64,000 nt of DNA from Elymus sibiricus. Lineage: Eukaryota; Streptophyta; Magnoliopsida; Poales; Poaceae. The stretch covers positions 543,720,222 through 543,784,221 of the forward strand of contig CM077667.1 in NCBI GenBank assembly GCA_039707655.1, given 5' to 3'. Under the pieces are notes generated by a model, which was not told the origin of the DNA, made no database searches, and saw only the letters and a list, made by a program, of their open reading frames with translations. Both the position numbers and the translations under genes were made by a program. Below are positions 20,338 to 31,200 of the stretch, piece by piece. Position 1 is the first letter of the stretch; every line of letters begins with the position of its first letter.

Positions 20338-21316
20338 TGATGCGGAGCATCCTACGGACTTCACCATGTCAAGAGCCCGCGCACGCGACATCGGAACCAA
20401 GGTGAACTCGCTCCTCTTCGAGCTAGACTTAAATGCAAACGGAACGTGGATGCTACCTCACAATGAGACGGTCTGCATACACAGGTACTCGGGAGAGGAC
20501 GGGAACACTGCTACAAGAAGCGCCACGCTTGGAGGAGCCACGGAGAAGAGTCGTCAGCTCTACAGCCTCCAGCGTCCGGACGACCGGACACTTACGAACG
20601 TCCGGATCCCCACGGACGTCCGGACCACTCCGGACGACCGGCGCCTGAAGACCTCCCAGCCGCCCAGCGCCCGGACGACCGGCCCACTCCGGACGACCGA
20701 CCACCGGACGACCGGTCCACTCCGGAAATCCGAAAACGAGCAGCCGAGCCGAATCTACGGAAGTCCGGACTCCTCCGGACGTCCGGACCCTCGTGAGCCT
20801 CCGGACGACCGTAAGACTCCGGACGTCCGGACCTGCCTGTGCCCAGCCGCGGCCTTTGGCCTTGTTTCTCTCCCTCACTTACCCCTTCGTGGACAAGACT
20901 ATATATACTCTTCTCCCACCTCTAGCTAGGGTTAGCTTGTGTTTAGCAAATACTTTGTTGAGCCTAGCTCCATTACTTCCTCCTCTTGTGGAGTTGCCCT
21001 CCACCGGAGAAGATCCAAGTGATGTCAAGGCCCCTATCTAGGGAAGATCCGTCTACGGATTCAAGGCCCATCTCTCCATAGAGATTTGGATGAACTACCC
21101 ATGTATCTTTATTTCCGTTGTTGTTCTTGGATCTTGATGCACCTCTTGTATTGCTTGTGATTTGAGGAGTACTTGGTGTGGATCTTGTCCAATAGAGTGT
21201 TTTCCCTTTGATTCTCTCCACGTTTTCCCCTCGTGTTCTTCGTGTTCATCGTGTTCTTCCTCAAATCCACCTCCAATTCGTGAAGATCGGGCCACCCTCG
21301 GGTTTGCCCCGTATCA
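20338..21316 (+). repeat. right (3') LTR
   Basis: 979 bp and nearly identical to the left copy. Differences I saw include CACGCACT/CAGGTACT, ACGGACG/ACGAACG, CCACAGAC/CCACGGAC, CCCAACG/CCCAGCG, CCGGAAA/CCGAAAA and TTGATGAG/TTGAGGAG. Confidence 0.97.
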
Positions 21317-21450
21317 TCAACTCTCTTGCCCCTGACTTTCGTCTCCATGACAAATAACAGGGCGGGCCCTTCTTGCTTCACAAGGTTGCGAAGCTCTCAA
21401 ACTGTCCAGGGGTTCCCAAGCCCCCGGCAGTTCCAGGACAAGGTACTCAT
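21317..21450 (-). pseudogene. LINE ORF2, N-terminal fragment of the endonuclease
   Basis: Starts with ATG at 21450 (minus) and encodes the usual L1 endonuclease beginning (LSWNCRGLGNP, then ALLFVMETK, whose Glu is a metal ligand in the family). An in-frame TGA at 21397-21399 interrupts it. The segment ends at the LTR-element target duplication TCAAC and resumes at 13045. The ATG overlaps the ORF1 stop as ATGA, so the two ORFs were arranged for coupled translation or reinitiation. Confidence 0.85.
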
Positions 21451-21569
21451 TGAGTCGGGCAGGGCTGACTAGCAGCCGCTGCCGAAGATTCAGATGATGG
21501 GGGGGTGGGCTTCTTTTTCTTTTGTTCTCTCTCGGGGAAGGCCTCCTTGAGGTCTCCCATTTCTAACTC
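21447..21569 (-). pseudogene. LINE ORF1, C-terminal tail fragment
   Basis: The final part of ORF1, displaced by the short-LTR element. It reads LEMGDLKEAFPERE, a Lys/Pro/Ser tail and a TGA at 21447-21449. The stop overlaps the ORF2 ATG (21448-21450) by the sequence ATGA. Confidence 0.8.
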
Positions 21570-23988
21570 TGTTGGTACATGTAGTAGTAGTAGTGTTAGG
21601 CCCATGGAGGCCCAGGCCCAGTACTGTTCCTGTAACCCTAATGTTGTGGTATATATATGTGTGTGGGTGGTCCTGAGGGACTGACCAGAACCGAACCCAA
21701 TCCATTCCACTCTCTCGTCTCAACATGGTATCAGAGCTAGGTTTAGCCGCCGCGAGAGACTCCCCTCGCCGTCTCCTGAGGTGGCTGTGGGCAAAGCCCA
21801 CGGCTGCTAGGGAAGGAGGCGGCGGGGACGTGAAGGAAGGAGCGGATCTAGGTCCATCCTGGGCCCGATCTGGCGGAGGAGAGGCCGGCAGCTGCTGTGG
21901 CTGCGCGGCAGAGGAGGAAGAGAAGGGGAGCGCGGGTGACGCGGGGACTACTGGTGTCCACGGCGGGCACGCGCGCAGGAGGCTGCGGTGACCGCGGCGG
22001 TGGCCCGCGCCGGTGGCTGGTGCGCGGGCCTGGGTGCGGCGGATCCGGGCGAGCGCTGCAGGCGGCGCGTGCGCATCTAGGCGTGGCAGGCGGCGGCGAG
22101 CTGTGCGCGCGGCTGCTGCGCGCGCGCTCGAGGCGGCGGTGCTGTGATGCGGCGGGGCGGCACGGGAGCTGCGTGGCTAGGGCTGGCGGGGCCTGAGGAG
22201 ACGGCGGCGACGTCCGACGAGGTGGTGGCGGATCTGGGCGGCGTCCGGCGAGGCGGCGGCGGATCTGGGAGGTGCGGCTCGTCAGCTGAGAGGTAGGAGG
22301 AGAGCTGGGGAGAGCTGTTGTGCTGCTGATTGGTGGGCTACTGCTGGAGGCCAGGAGCTGCTGCTAGTTGCGCTGGTTGCTGCTGCTGTGCAAGTGGAGA
22401 GGAGGGCAGCGGAGAAGGTGCTGCTGAGGGAGAGAAGGAAGAGGAGAAGTGCTTGCTGGACTGCTGCTGTGGTGCTGCTGCTCAGCGAGCTGCTGCGGCT
22501 GCTGCGTGCTGAGGAAAAGAGTAGAAGGGAAGAGAAGGAAGGAGAAGGAGCAGGGGAAGGAGCAGGGGCGGCCAGCGTGGAGGATTTGGCCTGCGAGCTG
22601 CTGTTTTTTGGGCTGCTGCTGTTGCTTGCGGAGTTGTGCGGCTGTTGCTGCGCAGAGGAAGGAGGCGAGGAGCGAGCTGCCTGTTGCTTGCTGCTACTGG
22701 CGCTGGTGCAGTGTTTTGCTGCTGTTGTTTGCGAAGGAGAGGAAGTCTGAGGCCCAAACTACTGCTGTCTGTGTTGCTGCTGCTCTGTGGGGTACTACTG
22801 CTGAAGGTGTTGCGGGAGGAGCAGAGGAGAGGAAGAGAAGAGAAGAGGAACTGCTTGCTGTTGCTCTGCTGCTGTGTAGACGTGGGAGCAGAGGGCTGCT
22901 ACTTCTGTTGTAGTTGCTGGGCTGCTGCTTCTGCTGCTTGGGGCAGACTGCTGGAGCTGCTGCTGGTAAGGGGGAGAAAGAAGAGGAGAAGGGCAGCTGC
23001 TGGATCTGCTGAGCTGCTGCTGTGTCAGCTGACTGGAGAAGAGGAGGAGCAGAGGAGGAAGTGGAGAGAAGAAGTGCTCGCTGGTGCATTGAGCAGGGAG
23101 AGAGAAGTATGGCTGTGGATCTGCTGGAGGTGGCTGCGCGGGAGAGGGAGACTCGCGTGGCTGTGCAGAGAGGGAGAAAGGAGAAGGAGCTGGTGCTGGC
23201 TGTGGTGTTGTTGCTGCTCCGTGCTTGCTGCAAGGAGCAGAGGGGGAGAGATGGCTTGGTTCGCTGCAAGGACCAAGGAGAGAGGTGCTGCTACTGATGG
23301 CAGCCAGGTGGATTTTCTTTTAGGAGGAGAAAGGGAGATGTGGTGATGATGAAGATGATGAGGCTGCGGCTTGAGTGTGGTTGGTGATGATTGAGGAAGT
23401 GTTCGTAGGAGAGGCCGGCGTGCCTGAGGTGAGAGTGGTTGAGGCCTGACCAGGGGAGAGGCCGTCGTGCCTGAGGTGAAGATGGCTGGGGCCAGAGTTG
23501 CCCGGAGAGGCCGTCGTGCCTGTGGAGAAGACGGAAGAGGTCAGTGGCCGGAGAGGCCGTCGTGCCTGTGGAGAAGACGGGCTGAGGACATTGAGGCGAG
23601 TGTGGATGGTTCTACGGAACCTGTGTGGTGAGGTAGCCGGGGTTGTTGAGGAGGTGAATGGTGCTCAGTTGACCATCACAAGTTGGAGGTGGTGAGAAGA
23701 TGATGGAGAGGGCAATGGCTCTCATGTATCGTAGTTGGTTAAGTATTTCTGTTCGTTAGAGTGGTTGTAGTTCGAGTTATGTAGTTGTTGCAAGATGGTC
23801 ATGGTTGTTTACCCATGATCATCTTGAGGGGGAGTGTTGGTACATGTAGTAGTAGTAGTGTTAGGTCCATGGAGGCCCAGGCCCAGTACTGTTCCTGTAA
23901 CCCTAATGTTGTGGTATATATATGTGTGGGTGGTCCTGAGGGACTGACCAGAACCGAACCCAATCCATTCCACTCTCTCGTCGCAACA
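21570..23988 (+). mobile_element. short-LTR (TRIM/SMART-like) retrotransposon inserted in LINE ORF1
   Basis: LTRs at 21570-21725 (156 bp) and 23835-23988 (154 bp) begin TGTTGGTACATG and end CAACA. A perfect tRNA-iMet primer site, TGGTATCAGAGC, starts at 21726, and a purine tract, CTTGAGGGGGAG, precedes the right LTR. Flanks are AACTC and GACTC, a target duplication with one mismatch. The 2.1-kb interior is GC-rich with GCTGCTG/GAGGAG words and many overlapping open frames on both strands. None shows a gag or pol motif, so I regard it as non-coding and non-autonomous. Confidence 0.9.
21726..21738 (+). promoter_or_regulatory. tRNA-iMet primer binding site
   Basis: TGGTATCAGAGCT follows directly on the left LTR end CAACA. 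It is the standard initiator-Met primer site. Confidence 0.9.
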
Positions 23989-25037
23989 GACTCTGTAACA
24001 GTGGCTGTCACCGCCCCGACGTCCTGATCCGTGTGTACCTCCCCATGCTCGGTAATGGCAAGCTGCGTGGGTAGCACTTTGCGGTAGACTTGAGTGGACT
24101 GAGGCCCTCCTTTGCGCTTATTCTGCTGGTTATTCTTAACAGGGGAGGTAACCTCCGTACCTTTCAGCTGCTTGGTGTTGGACGAACGCGACTCGCGTGT
24201 ACTGTGTTGTGAGTCTTGTTTCTCCTTCGCCGTATGCTCTCCCGAATTTGCTTTCTTTCTGTCATCGGGCGCCCGAAGACTGGGTTTGAAGGGTAGATCC
24301 CCCTTCTCATCGCGAGTCCCCAGCGTAGGGCAGAATAAATCTGAATGTCCCAAGCGGCCACAAGAGAAGCAGAAGTGCGGGATGTTTTCATATTGGATGT
24401 CATATTAGTCTGTTCTTTTCCTCTTGGCCGACTCAATCAAGATCCATCTACGTAGGGGTTTTTGCACTGCAATGGTTACTCGAGCTCTAAGGAATCCCCC
24501 CACAGGATCAATCTCCACCACGGTGGCCTTCTGATCAATTTGTTTCGCAATGGCCAGGCCCCATGTATTATTCTTCAGGTTGTAAGGGAGATTTACAACC
24601 CTTGCCCACACCATCAGCCGGTCAAATTTGAGTTCTGATGGCTGCATGTGTGATTCAAAATCCTCAAGAATCACTGCGTGTTTGCTTATGTGCCATGGGG
24701 ATCCCTCCCAGATGCGATCCCGATCTCTCTTGGATTCAAACTCCGCAGCGAACATATTTTCCCCCAATGGACGAAAAGCCAAGCCCCTAGGGTTACCCCA
24801 TGCTGGACGAAGGGCGTTGGATATGGTCTGGATGTGGAATAGATTCCGGTACAGGACCTTGCCCGCCAGTAGCCACTTGGGTGCTGCACCGTCGTCCGTG
24901 TCGTCAATCACCAGACGCGTCGCCTCCTCTTCAGAGATGTCGAGCTTGCCGAGCGCCTCTTCCATCTGCGCCCGAGCCGAGCGCGGAGAGAGGGAGCCGC
25001 TTCCTTGCTTCCCTTTACCCGCGCCTGATGTAGCCAT
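23989..25037 (-). pseudogene. LINE ORF1: RNA-binding protein with CCHC knuckle (broken)
   Basis: ORF1 of the LINE, a nucleic-acid chaperone that packages LINE RNA. It starts at ATG 25037 with a Gly/Ser/Lys-rich leader. Residues ~50-125 match the DUF4283 type (WLLAGKVLYRNLFHIQ, then FEGSPWHI-like EGSPWHISKHAVIL). A zinc knuckle follows, CFSCGRLGHSDLFC (C-x2-C-x4-H-x4-C). A single in-frame TAA at about 24405 lies just before the knuckle. Downstream is a charged Lys/Ser-rich tail. The frame is interrupted at 23989 by the short-LTR element and its last ~40 codons lie at 21447-21569. Confidence 0.88.
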
Positions 25038-25154
25038 CGTCGCCGGGATCCACGTGAGCGCCCCGCCGAGGAGATCAGCGGGCGCCGTCAGAGTCGCCTA
25101 GCCCTAGTCTCCGTAAGGGTTTAGGGTTTCGGGAAAAGTCAAAAATCAGTACTT

Positions 25155-25881
25155 AATGGTCCATGTTTTAAGTGCATGCATCTCTCATCGTACGTGTACC
25201 TCTTTGCATATAATGGTGGTCGTATTAGATACGCATACGTCACATAGCCAGGTATATACATAGTCATATTTTATTTTAGGTACATACGTCGATTGGGTAT
25301 GTACAATATTTTCCAAAAAAAAATCGCACAACCGGGTATATAAGTGTGCTGACACCTTGGGTATTTCCACTTGAGGTATATTATTGGATGTATAATATTT
25401 TTCTACATTTTTTCACATAGCCGGGTATATACGTCGACCGGGTATGTACAATATATTCCTACCTTTTTCATATAGCCGGGACCGGGTATTACAATATTTT
25501 CGTTAGTAGATATTGGATACCTGTATTGGATAGTTATGAAAAAATGCAATTAGTCAAAAAATTAATTATTAGGTATATACATACCCGCGTATATACATAC
25601 TTTCGGTGATACCCATTTTAGATAATTAGGAAACAAAAAATGTAATAGTTTAAAAAATAAATTATAGAATATATACGTACATGTGTATGTACTTAATTTC
25701 ATTGGTAGGTATTAGATAGCTATATTAGATAGTTAGGAAACGATACCGGCAGCAATTCAAACAAATCAACAGTAATATGTTTTATTGTATGGCAAGTCTT
25801 GCATGCCTAATTATTACTACAATATGTCTACAAATTTACCATTTATTCTGATCATCACGTAGTGCAAAACATGTGTTTTCA
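25155..25881. other. AT-rich non-coding DNA with degenerate GGGTATATAC repeats
   Basis: Words such as CCGGGTATATACGTCG, CCGGGTATGTACAATAT and ATACGTACATG recur at irregular spacing between 25230 and 25740. There is no gene. The segment was continuous with the sequence left of 9033 before the LINE inserted. Confidence 0.55.
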
Positions 25882-27147
25882 GTCAATTTTTCATAGCCAG
25901 GAACGAGCAGAGTAGGAGGATCATCCAAGAGACTGACCTCCCCTCCTTGACCGCGACCGCGTCGCCCCCGCGGGCGACCGGCCGCGCCCCCCCCCCCCCC
26001 CCTTCCCCGCGAGCGTTCCCCCCCCCCCCTCTCCTCCACCTCCCTGCTGCCATCGCCGGCGCCCGCCGCGGGCCTGCCCCGGGCGACATTGGTGGCGGCG
26101 GCCCCCGGCCCTTCCCCATCCAGGGTTTCTCTGGCGTGGGACGGAGCAGCTCCGGGCGGTGCATTCAGGCGGCGGTGGTCCTGCGCGGCGGCGGGGGTTA
26201 CTGACACGGGCGGGGGCGGGCTCTGGGCAGCGGCGTCCCCGTTGGCGGCGCGGCAGCGCGGCAGCGCGGGCTGGCGGCGCCCGCCCGACCCAGATCTGGG
26301 CCGTGGCGGGCCGCCGACCGGCGTGGCGTCGGCGAGGCTCTCAGGAGGCGGTGGTGGTGCGTCGGGCTGGTGGCGGGTGGCGGCTCGGCTGTCGGCGTGC
26401 AGCAGCGCGGTGGCCGGGGCTTTGCGGTCCCGTTATGGGCCCGGCCATGCCCGGGTAGCCTGGTTTGCCTCGGCTGCGGCGTCCGGTCGGCAATCCGCGT
26501 CGGTTCTGGAGGCAGAGGCCTCCGGCGTGACGGCGGTGTAGGCGGTTCCCTCCCGTTCGGCTCCGGTGCTTCCGCCTGTGCCATCTAGGCGCATCTTGCC
26601 TTTGCTCTCTTGACCTCGTGGTGGTGTGTTCGCTGCAAGACGGAGTGGATGGGCCCAAGACCGTGGTGGCGCGTGCTTGCGGGTGGCAAGATGGTGGGTT
26701 GGTTCCGTTCTAGTGGGTGCCGGGGCATGGGGGTGCGGGAGAAATCCCTGCCGGTTCTTCCGGCTCCGACGCGGTGACGCCGGTGGGTGCCGCCATTCCT
26801 TCCTGAAGGGCGTTGGTGCTACCCATCCCCCGCTCCCCTTCTGCGTGCCGGGGAAAACCCTAGGACTTGTCCGTACAGCAGCGTCGTTGGCGTCGCATTC
26901 CTCCTTGGAGGTGTTGTTTGGTACGCAGCGGTCCGGTGCCATGGCGAGTGGTGGGACGTAGATGGAGGGCGCAGCGGTGGCGGACCATCCGTGCTTGTCG
27001 AGCTGCCGTTGTTGGCATTTTTGTCTTCTCCTTTTTCCTTTTGGGCTTGATGTGTCGTTTGCCCCGGCAATTACCTCGTGATCGGTGTTCGTGCTTTATA
27101 ATATAAAGCGGGGGGAAACCCTATTTCGTCAATTTTTCATAGCCAGG
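25882..27147 (+). mobile_element. GC-rich non-LTR retroposon with 20-bp target duplication
   Basis: GTCAATTTTTCATAGCCAGG occurs exactly at 25882-25901 and 27128-27147, bounding a 1226-bp insert. The insert is GC-rich with long C runs at about 25986-26003 and 26020-26030. Its 3' end (CTTTATAATATAAAGCGGGG then AAACCCTATTTC) resembles the tail of plant L1-type LINEs. A long target duplication and no TIR fit target-primed reverse transcription. Open frames on both strands are GC artefacts, so this is a non-autonomous passenger or a highly rearranged LINE. Confidence 0.8.
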
Positions 27148-28081
27148 TGCGTAGATAGTTGGATAGAAGATTAAGGAACCACGAAAGGTCACCGGTTCGA
27201 ATCCCATCTATTCATGCTTTTGAAAATTCTATCACTCCACGATCGTCTCTTTTTTATGTTCATGCATGTATAGTAAATAAATTAACAAGTTTTACTTCAT
27301 GTTACACAGAGCTTTACGACCAATTGGTTGCCCAGATTTTTGTAGTAAAGAGATTACCACATGTTACTACATATTACATGAGAAATTATGATCACCTTAT
27401 GACCAAAAGTCTATGGTAACGTGATTAACATATTTTACTACATCTTACACATGGTTTTACGATCAATTGGACCAGATGCATTAGGACGTTTGCACGATTG
27501 GCCGGTTGGTTGGATGCACTTTCTGGCCGGAGCGTAGAATAAGGATTATGCGCTCGCGCTCAGTTTAGCACCACCGTATACATACATACATACATATATA
27601 CCAGCCTGTTTCGAGAGATCTGACCTCTATCTAGGTTTCACTCATTCCTCTTTTGCTTTGCTATGGTGGACCAGCAGTCCACCCTCCGACTGTTACGCGG
27701 GTCCAGAGTCATGATAGGCCCGCAGTCAGTCACTCAAAGCAGTGATCACGGAAGTAGAACCAACCATACCAGCAAAATCCAACGCATAACCCCACAGGGG
27801 AATGACCCACGGCAGGAACGCGGCCAGTGATCTAATTCCTCTTCTCGGCGATCTAACCCCATCCGGCGCGCGTGTACGTACATGCCGGAGGCGTTATCTA
27901 ATTCCTCTTCTCGGTGAGCCTCTAGTTTTATTAGGCCTCCGGTCTAATGGCCGGAAACTAATCACAATTAGCATAAACTCGGCGATTTTGCTTGGCAATA
28001 TAATTTTGGTAGTGCTGTTCTTTTGTCGACGATGTAACTTATTAGTAATAAAATTAAGAACAGCGGCACTAGCCACTCCTA
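27148..28081. other. intergenic DNA upstream of the NLR gene
   Basis: No protein domain is visible. It contains an imperfect repeat of TTACTACAT/TTACACA...TTTTACGATCAATTGG (27290-27470), a CATACATACATA run (27578-27594) and a duplicated TCTAATTCCTCTTCTCGG (27831 and 27897). No P-loop or coiled-coil exon of the NLR was found here. Confidence 0.5.
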
Positions 28082-30467
28082 ATGTGTTATGTCATCACTA
28101 TTAACTTTGTAGATTTCAACCGCTTGCAGGTACTCACAATTGGGAAAAGTGAATCTCACCTTAATATGCTAAAGGATATTGGAATGCAAATTATAACTAA
28201 ATGTGATGGTTTACCGCTTGCTGTGAAAGTGGTGGGAGGGCTCTTATGCCAGAGAGGGAATGAACGACATGATTGGGAAAAGGTCCTAAATGATGATATA
28301 TGGTCCGTATCTCAAATGCCAGAAGAGCTCAACTATGCAATATATCTTAGCTACAAGGACTTGTCCCCTTGTTTAAAACAATGCTTTCTACACTTCTCCC
28401 TTAAGCCTAAAAAGATGATTTTAACCGAGTCACGACTTGTGGGCATGTGGATTGGTGAAGGATTTGTTCATGGAGACTCGGATAGATTGGAAGAATTAGG
28501 AATTGAGTACCATAAGGAATTAATATTGAGGAACCTTATAGAGCCAGATACAACATACGCCCGTCAATATGTTTGCCAGATGCATGATATTGTTCATTCA
28601 TTTGCTCAATATGTGACTAGAGATGAAGCACTAGTAGTTCACAATGGTGAAACTAATCATAGTAAACTTAAGTTGGAAAGGTTTCTTAGATTGTCTATAG
28701 AAACCAAAGGAGTGGAATCAGATGGATTTGGGTGGAGAAGTTTAAAAGAGCAAAAATCACTGAGATCATTGATATTAACTCGAAATTTCAAGATTCGACC
28801 CAGTGATTCCTTGGTTATATTTTCAAGTCTACGGACTTTACATATAGAAGATGCAAGTTTTGCTACATTGGTTAAATCCCTCTATCAGCTCAAACACTTG
28901 AGGTATTTGACATTAAAATATTGCAATGATATAAATAGTTTGCCAGAGAACATCAACAAGATGAAATTCTTGCAACATATTAGTCTCGAAGGTTGTGTGA
29001 ATCTTGTGAAACTTCCCGATAGCATTGTAAAGTTACAGGAACTGAGATTTCTTAACTTTGGCCGTGTAAATAGTAAGCCTAGGGGTTTCCGTGCACTAAC
29101 AAAATTGAGAACAATCTATGGGCTTGAAGCCCACATGGATGGTGAGTGGTGCAGTTTGGAAGAGCTTGGGCCTCTTTCCCAGCTTAGGAACATTGAATTA
29201 AACAGTCTTGAGAATGTATCTGCAGCCTCATATGCCAGAAAAGCCAAGCTTCATGAAAAGGTGCATTTGTCATTGGTGAGCTTAGGCACCAGTAGTAGAC
29301 TTGGTGATGATGGATTGGTCAAAGAGGGAGTATCAGAGGAGGATCAAGGAATAACTGAGGAAGTGTTTGATGAGCTTTGTCCTCCACCTTGCATAGAAGA
29401 TATTCGCATCAAAGGATATTTTGGGCGTCGGCTTCCAAGATGGATGAAGTCGACAATGATGACACCACTCAGTAGCTTGAGGATACTATGGATGTGGGAC
29501 CTGGCTTGCTGCACCCAACTCCCTGATGGCCTGTGTCAGCTCCCATGTTTGGAGCACCTGGAGGTCAGCCGCGCTCCAGCAATCAAGCGTGTTGGGCCTG
29601 AATTAGTGCAGCCCTGTATTCACCGTCATCATCCTTCATCCCAGGCCGCGGCTGCTTTTCCGAGACTGCACAAGTTGATCTTGAATAGAATGGTGCAATG
29701 GGAGGAGTGGGAGTGGGAGGAGGAAGTACAAGCTATGCCTATCTTGGAGGTGCTTTTTATTCACAGATGCAAATTGAGGTGTATCCCTCCTGGCCTTGCC
29801 TCCAATGCTAGGGCTTTGAAAAAGTTAACCATATTGAATGTCAAGCGACTCCAGTGTGTAGAGAACTTTGCTTCTGTAGTCGAGCTCAACCTATTTGACT
29901 TGCCCGACCTGACTAGGATCTCCAGTTTCCCCAAGTTGCAAAAGCTCAAGATCGTTCGCTGCCGAAAGCTCGAGTCGCTGCAGGAGATGAATGCACTCCG
30001 GAGACTCGTGCTGATGGTTGATGACGCTGAGACACGACTCCCGGTGTTCCTGCAGACTGTAAAGTCAAGTCATTTGCTGCTCGATTGCAGCATAATGGTA
30101 CTCGCTTCCATGGCTTTGGGAAAGTCTGGCGCCGAGTGGGAAAAGTTCAGTCATATCCAGCATGTCGAGGCTTATACCAATGTTGAAGTTGAAGGCATTG
30201 AAAAGAGATGGCACCTATTTTATGCGAGCGAACCCTACAGCATGGAGCCAGACCACGATCTGCAGGTAATACATACATACTGTAAATTCGTTTCTCTTTT
30301 TCTAATATATACTAATAGTTAGCCTGTTTTCATAATCTCCTCTTGTTGATTCCGTCTTAGTATTGTAGTTCACTGGTATGCTAGAGCCTGAATATACATA
30401 TTTCCTGCTCTTTTGCTTTTCTTGCCAGGAGTGTATAGAGTCTCGTGCTGCTCGACGGATGCAGTAA
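28082..30467 (+). CDS. NB-ARC/LRR (CNL-type) resistance protein, N-terminus missing
   Basis: Encodes the C-terminal part of an intracellular immune receptor. The frame opens at 28082; clear homology begins about residue 21, right after a CTTGCAG acceptor-like site. Seen in order: GLPLA motif (residues 43-47), RNBS-D-like CLKQCFLHFSLKPKK (97-111), the ADP-sensing MHD (167-169), then ~12 or more degenerate LRRs (LKHLRYLTLKYCNDINSLPENI; LQELRFLNF; LPCLEHLEV; FPKLQKLKIVRC). Exon 1 ends CTGCAG at 30266 before GTAATA; a short exon 2 (30429-30467) follows CTTGCCAG and adds 12 residues before TAA. The coiled coil, P-loop, kinase-2 and RNBS-B are absent, so it is 5'-truncated unless an upstream exon lies beyond a large intron. 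No stop breaks the frame. The paralogue is at 39690. Confidence 0.88.
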
Positions 30468-31200
30468 AGGGAAACTGGTGGATAGCAAGATCAGCTGGAC
30501 AAGTGGACATATATATGTATAGCAGGTACACCGATCTGCTGCTGTTTATTTTCTGCAAGGAAGGAAATAGCAAGCTAGTCACTCAATCTGGTAAATAGAT
30601 TTCAGTTTTCTGAAGAGGACTGAATGCCCTGCATGCGCTGCGCTCTTGGTCAGACCAGCAAACTAATCGCTCAAGCCTGGGCCTCCTCTCGTTCGCAGCT
30701 TCGCTCTGCAATCCAACCAGCCCGAACCATCCCACTCCACTCGCCGCCGCTTCCCGGTGAAGGGATGGGGACATCGATGCATGCAGGTGACGCCGCTGAG
30801 CAGGGAGGGCCCCCCTCTGCTACCTGCTCACCGTAGAGGGCTTCCGCTTCCTCCTCGGCTGCGGCTGGACCGACAGACCACTGCATGCGACCCCGCCCTC
30901 CTCCAGCCCCTCGCCAGGTGCATACCTACCCCCGCTTGCTCCTGCCTGCTCATTCAACCATCCCGTCACCCCCGCGAGCTTGCTTGCTACATGAATGTTG
31001 CAGCGATGATGACAAACCTTTTTGTTGTTAGATCGTTTGTATTGAGCCGCCACCCACTTGTTTTTTTCTACTCTGTATGGCACTTCTTTGACTTGTACAT
31101 TCTTCTAGCCTCTTAGAATCCAAGCACGTATGTTTCCAAGTTGCCAATGCAAGCATCAAGGTCTTAGTTTGCATCTCCCATCTGTACATAAAACTTGTCA
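30468..31200. other. NLR 3' flank
   Basis: No convincing gene. From about 31040 it holds the first copy of a segment (CTTCTAGCCTCTTAGAATCC, GCAAGCATCAAGGTCT) that recurs at 38070-38170. Confidence 0.5.

Larger units (their letters stand above)
13046..21316 (+). mobile_element. gypsy-like LTR retrotransposon lacking pol, inserted in the LINE
   Basis: The 8271-bp element is flanked by the exact 5-bp target duplication TCAAC (13041-13045 and 21317-21321). LTRs are 979 bp each, begin TGATGCGG and end GTATCA. I counted about seven differences between them (under 1%), so the insertion is recent. The interior has a tRNA-Met-like primer site, a gag region and a very long His/Cys/Met-rich ORF, and a purine tract before the right LTR. 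No protease, reverse transcriptase or integrase motif was recognised in any frame, so it must depend on enzymes supplied by another element. Confidence 0.95.
9033..25154 (-). mobile_element. L1-type LINE, split by two LTR elements
   Basis: A non-LTR retrotransposon on the minus strand. Its target duplication AAAATCAGTACTT is exact at 9033-9045 and 25142-25154. A T run at 9044-9050 represents the poly(A) tail. The element itself occupies 9046-13045, 21317-21569 and 23989-25141, about 5.4 kb in total, and looks full length because ORF1, ORF2 and the 5' leader are all represented. Both ORFs have stops or frameshifts, so it is dead. The two insertions in it are described separately. Confidence 0.93.

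Noticed and set aside
21725..23350. Long GC-rich frames (up to 236 aa) inside the short-LTR element
   Set aside because: Leu/Cys/Ala or Arg/Glu repeats from GCTGCTG and GAGGAG words in every frame and both strands; no gag or pol signature.
25836..27106. Proline/arginine-rich ORFs in the GC-rich retroposon
   Set aside because: Composition artefacts; overlapping on both strands, no conserved motif.
27147..27215. tRNA gene or SINE head with GGTTCGAATCC B box
   Set aside because: The B box is good and a TAGTTGG-like A box is near, but acceptor and T-stem pairing do not form; at most a degraded tRNA-like relic.
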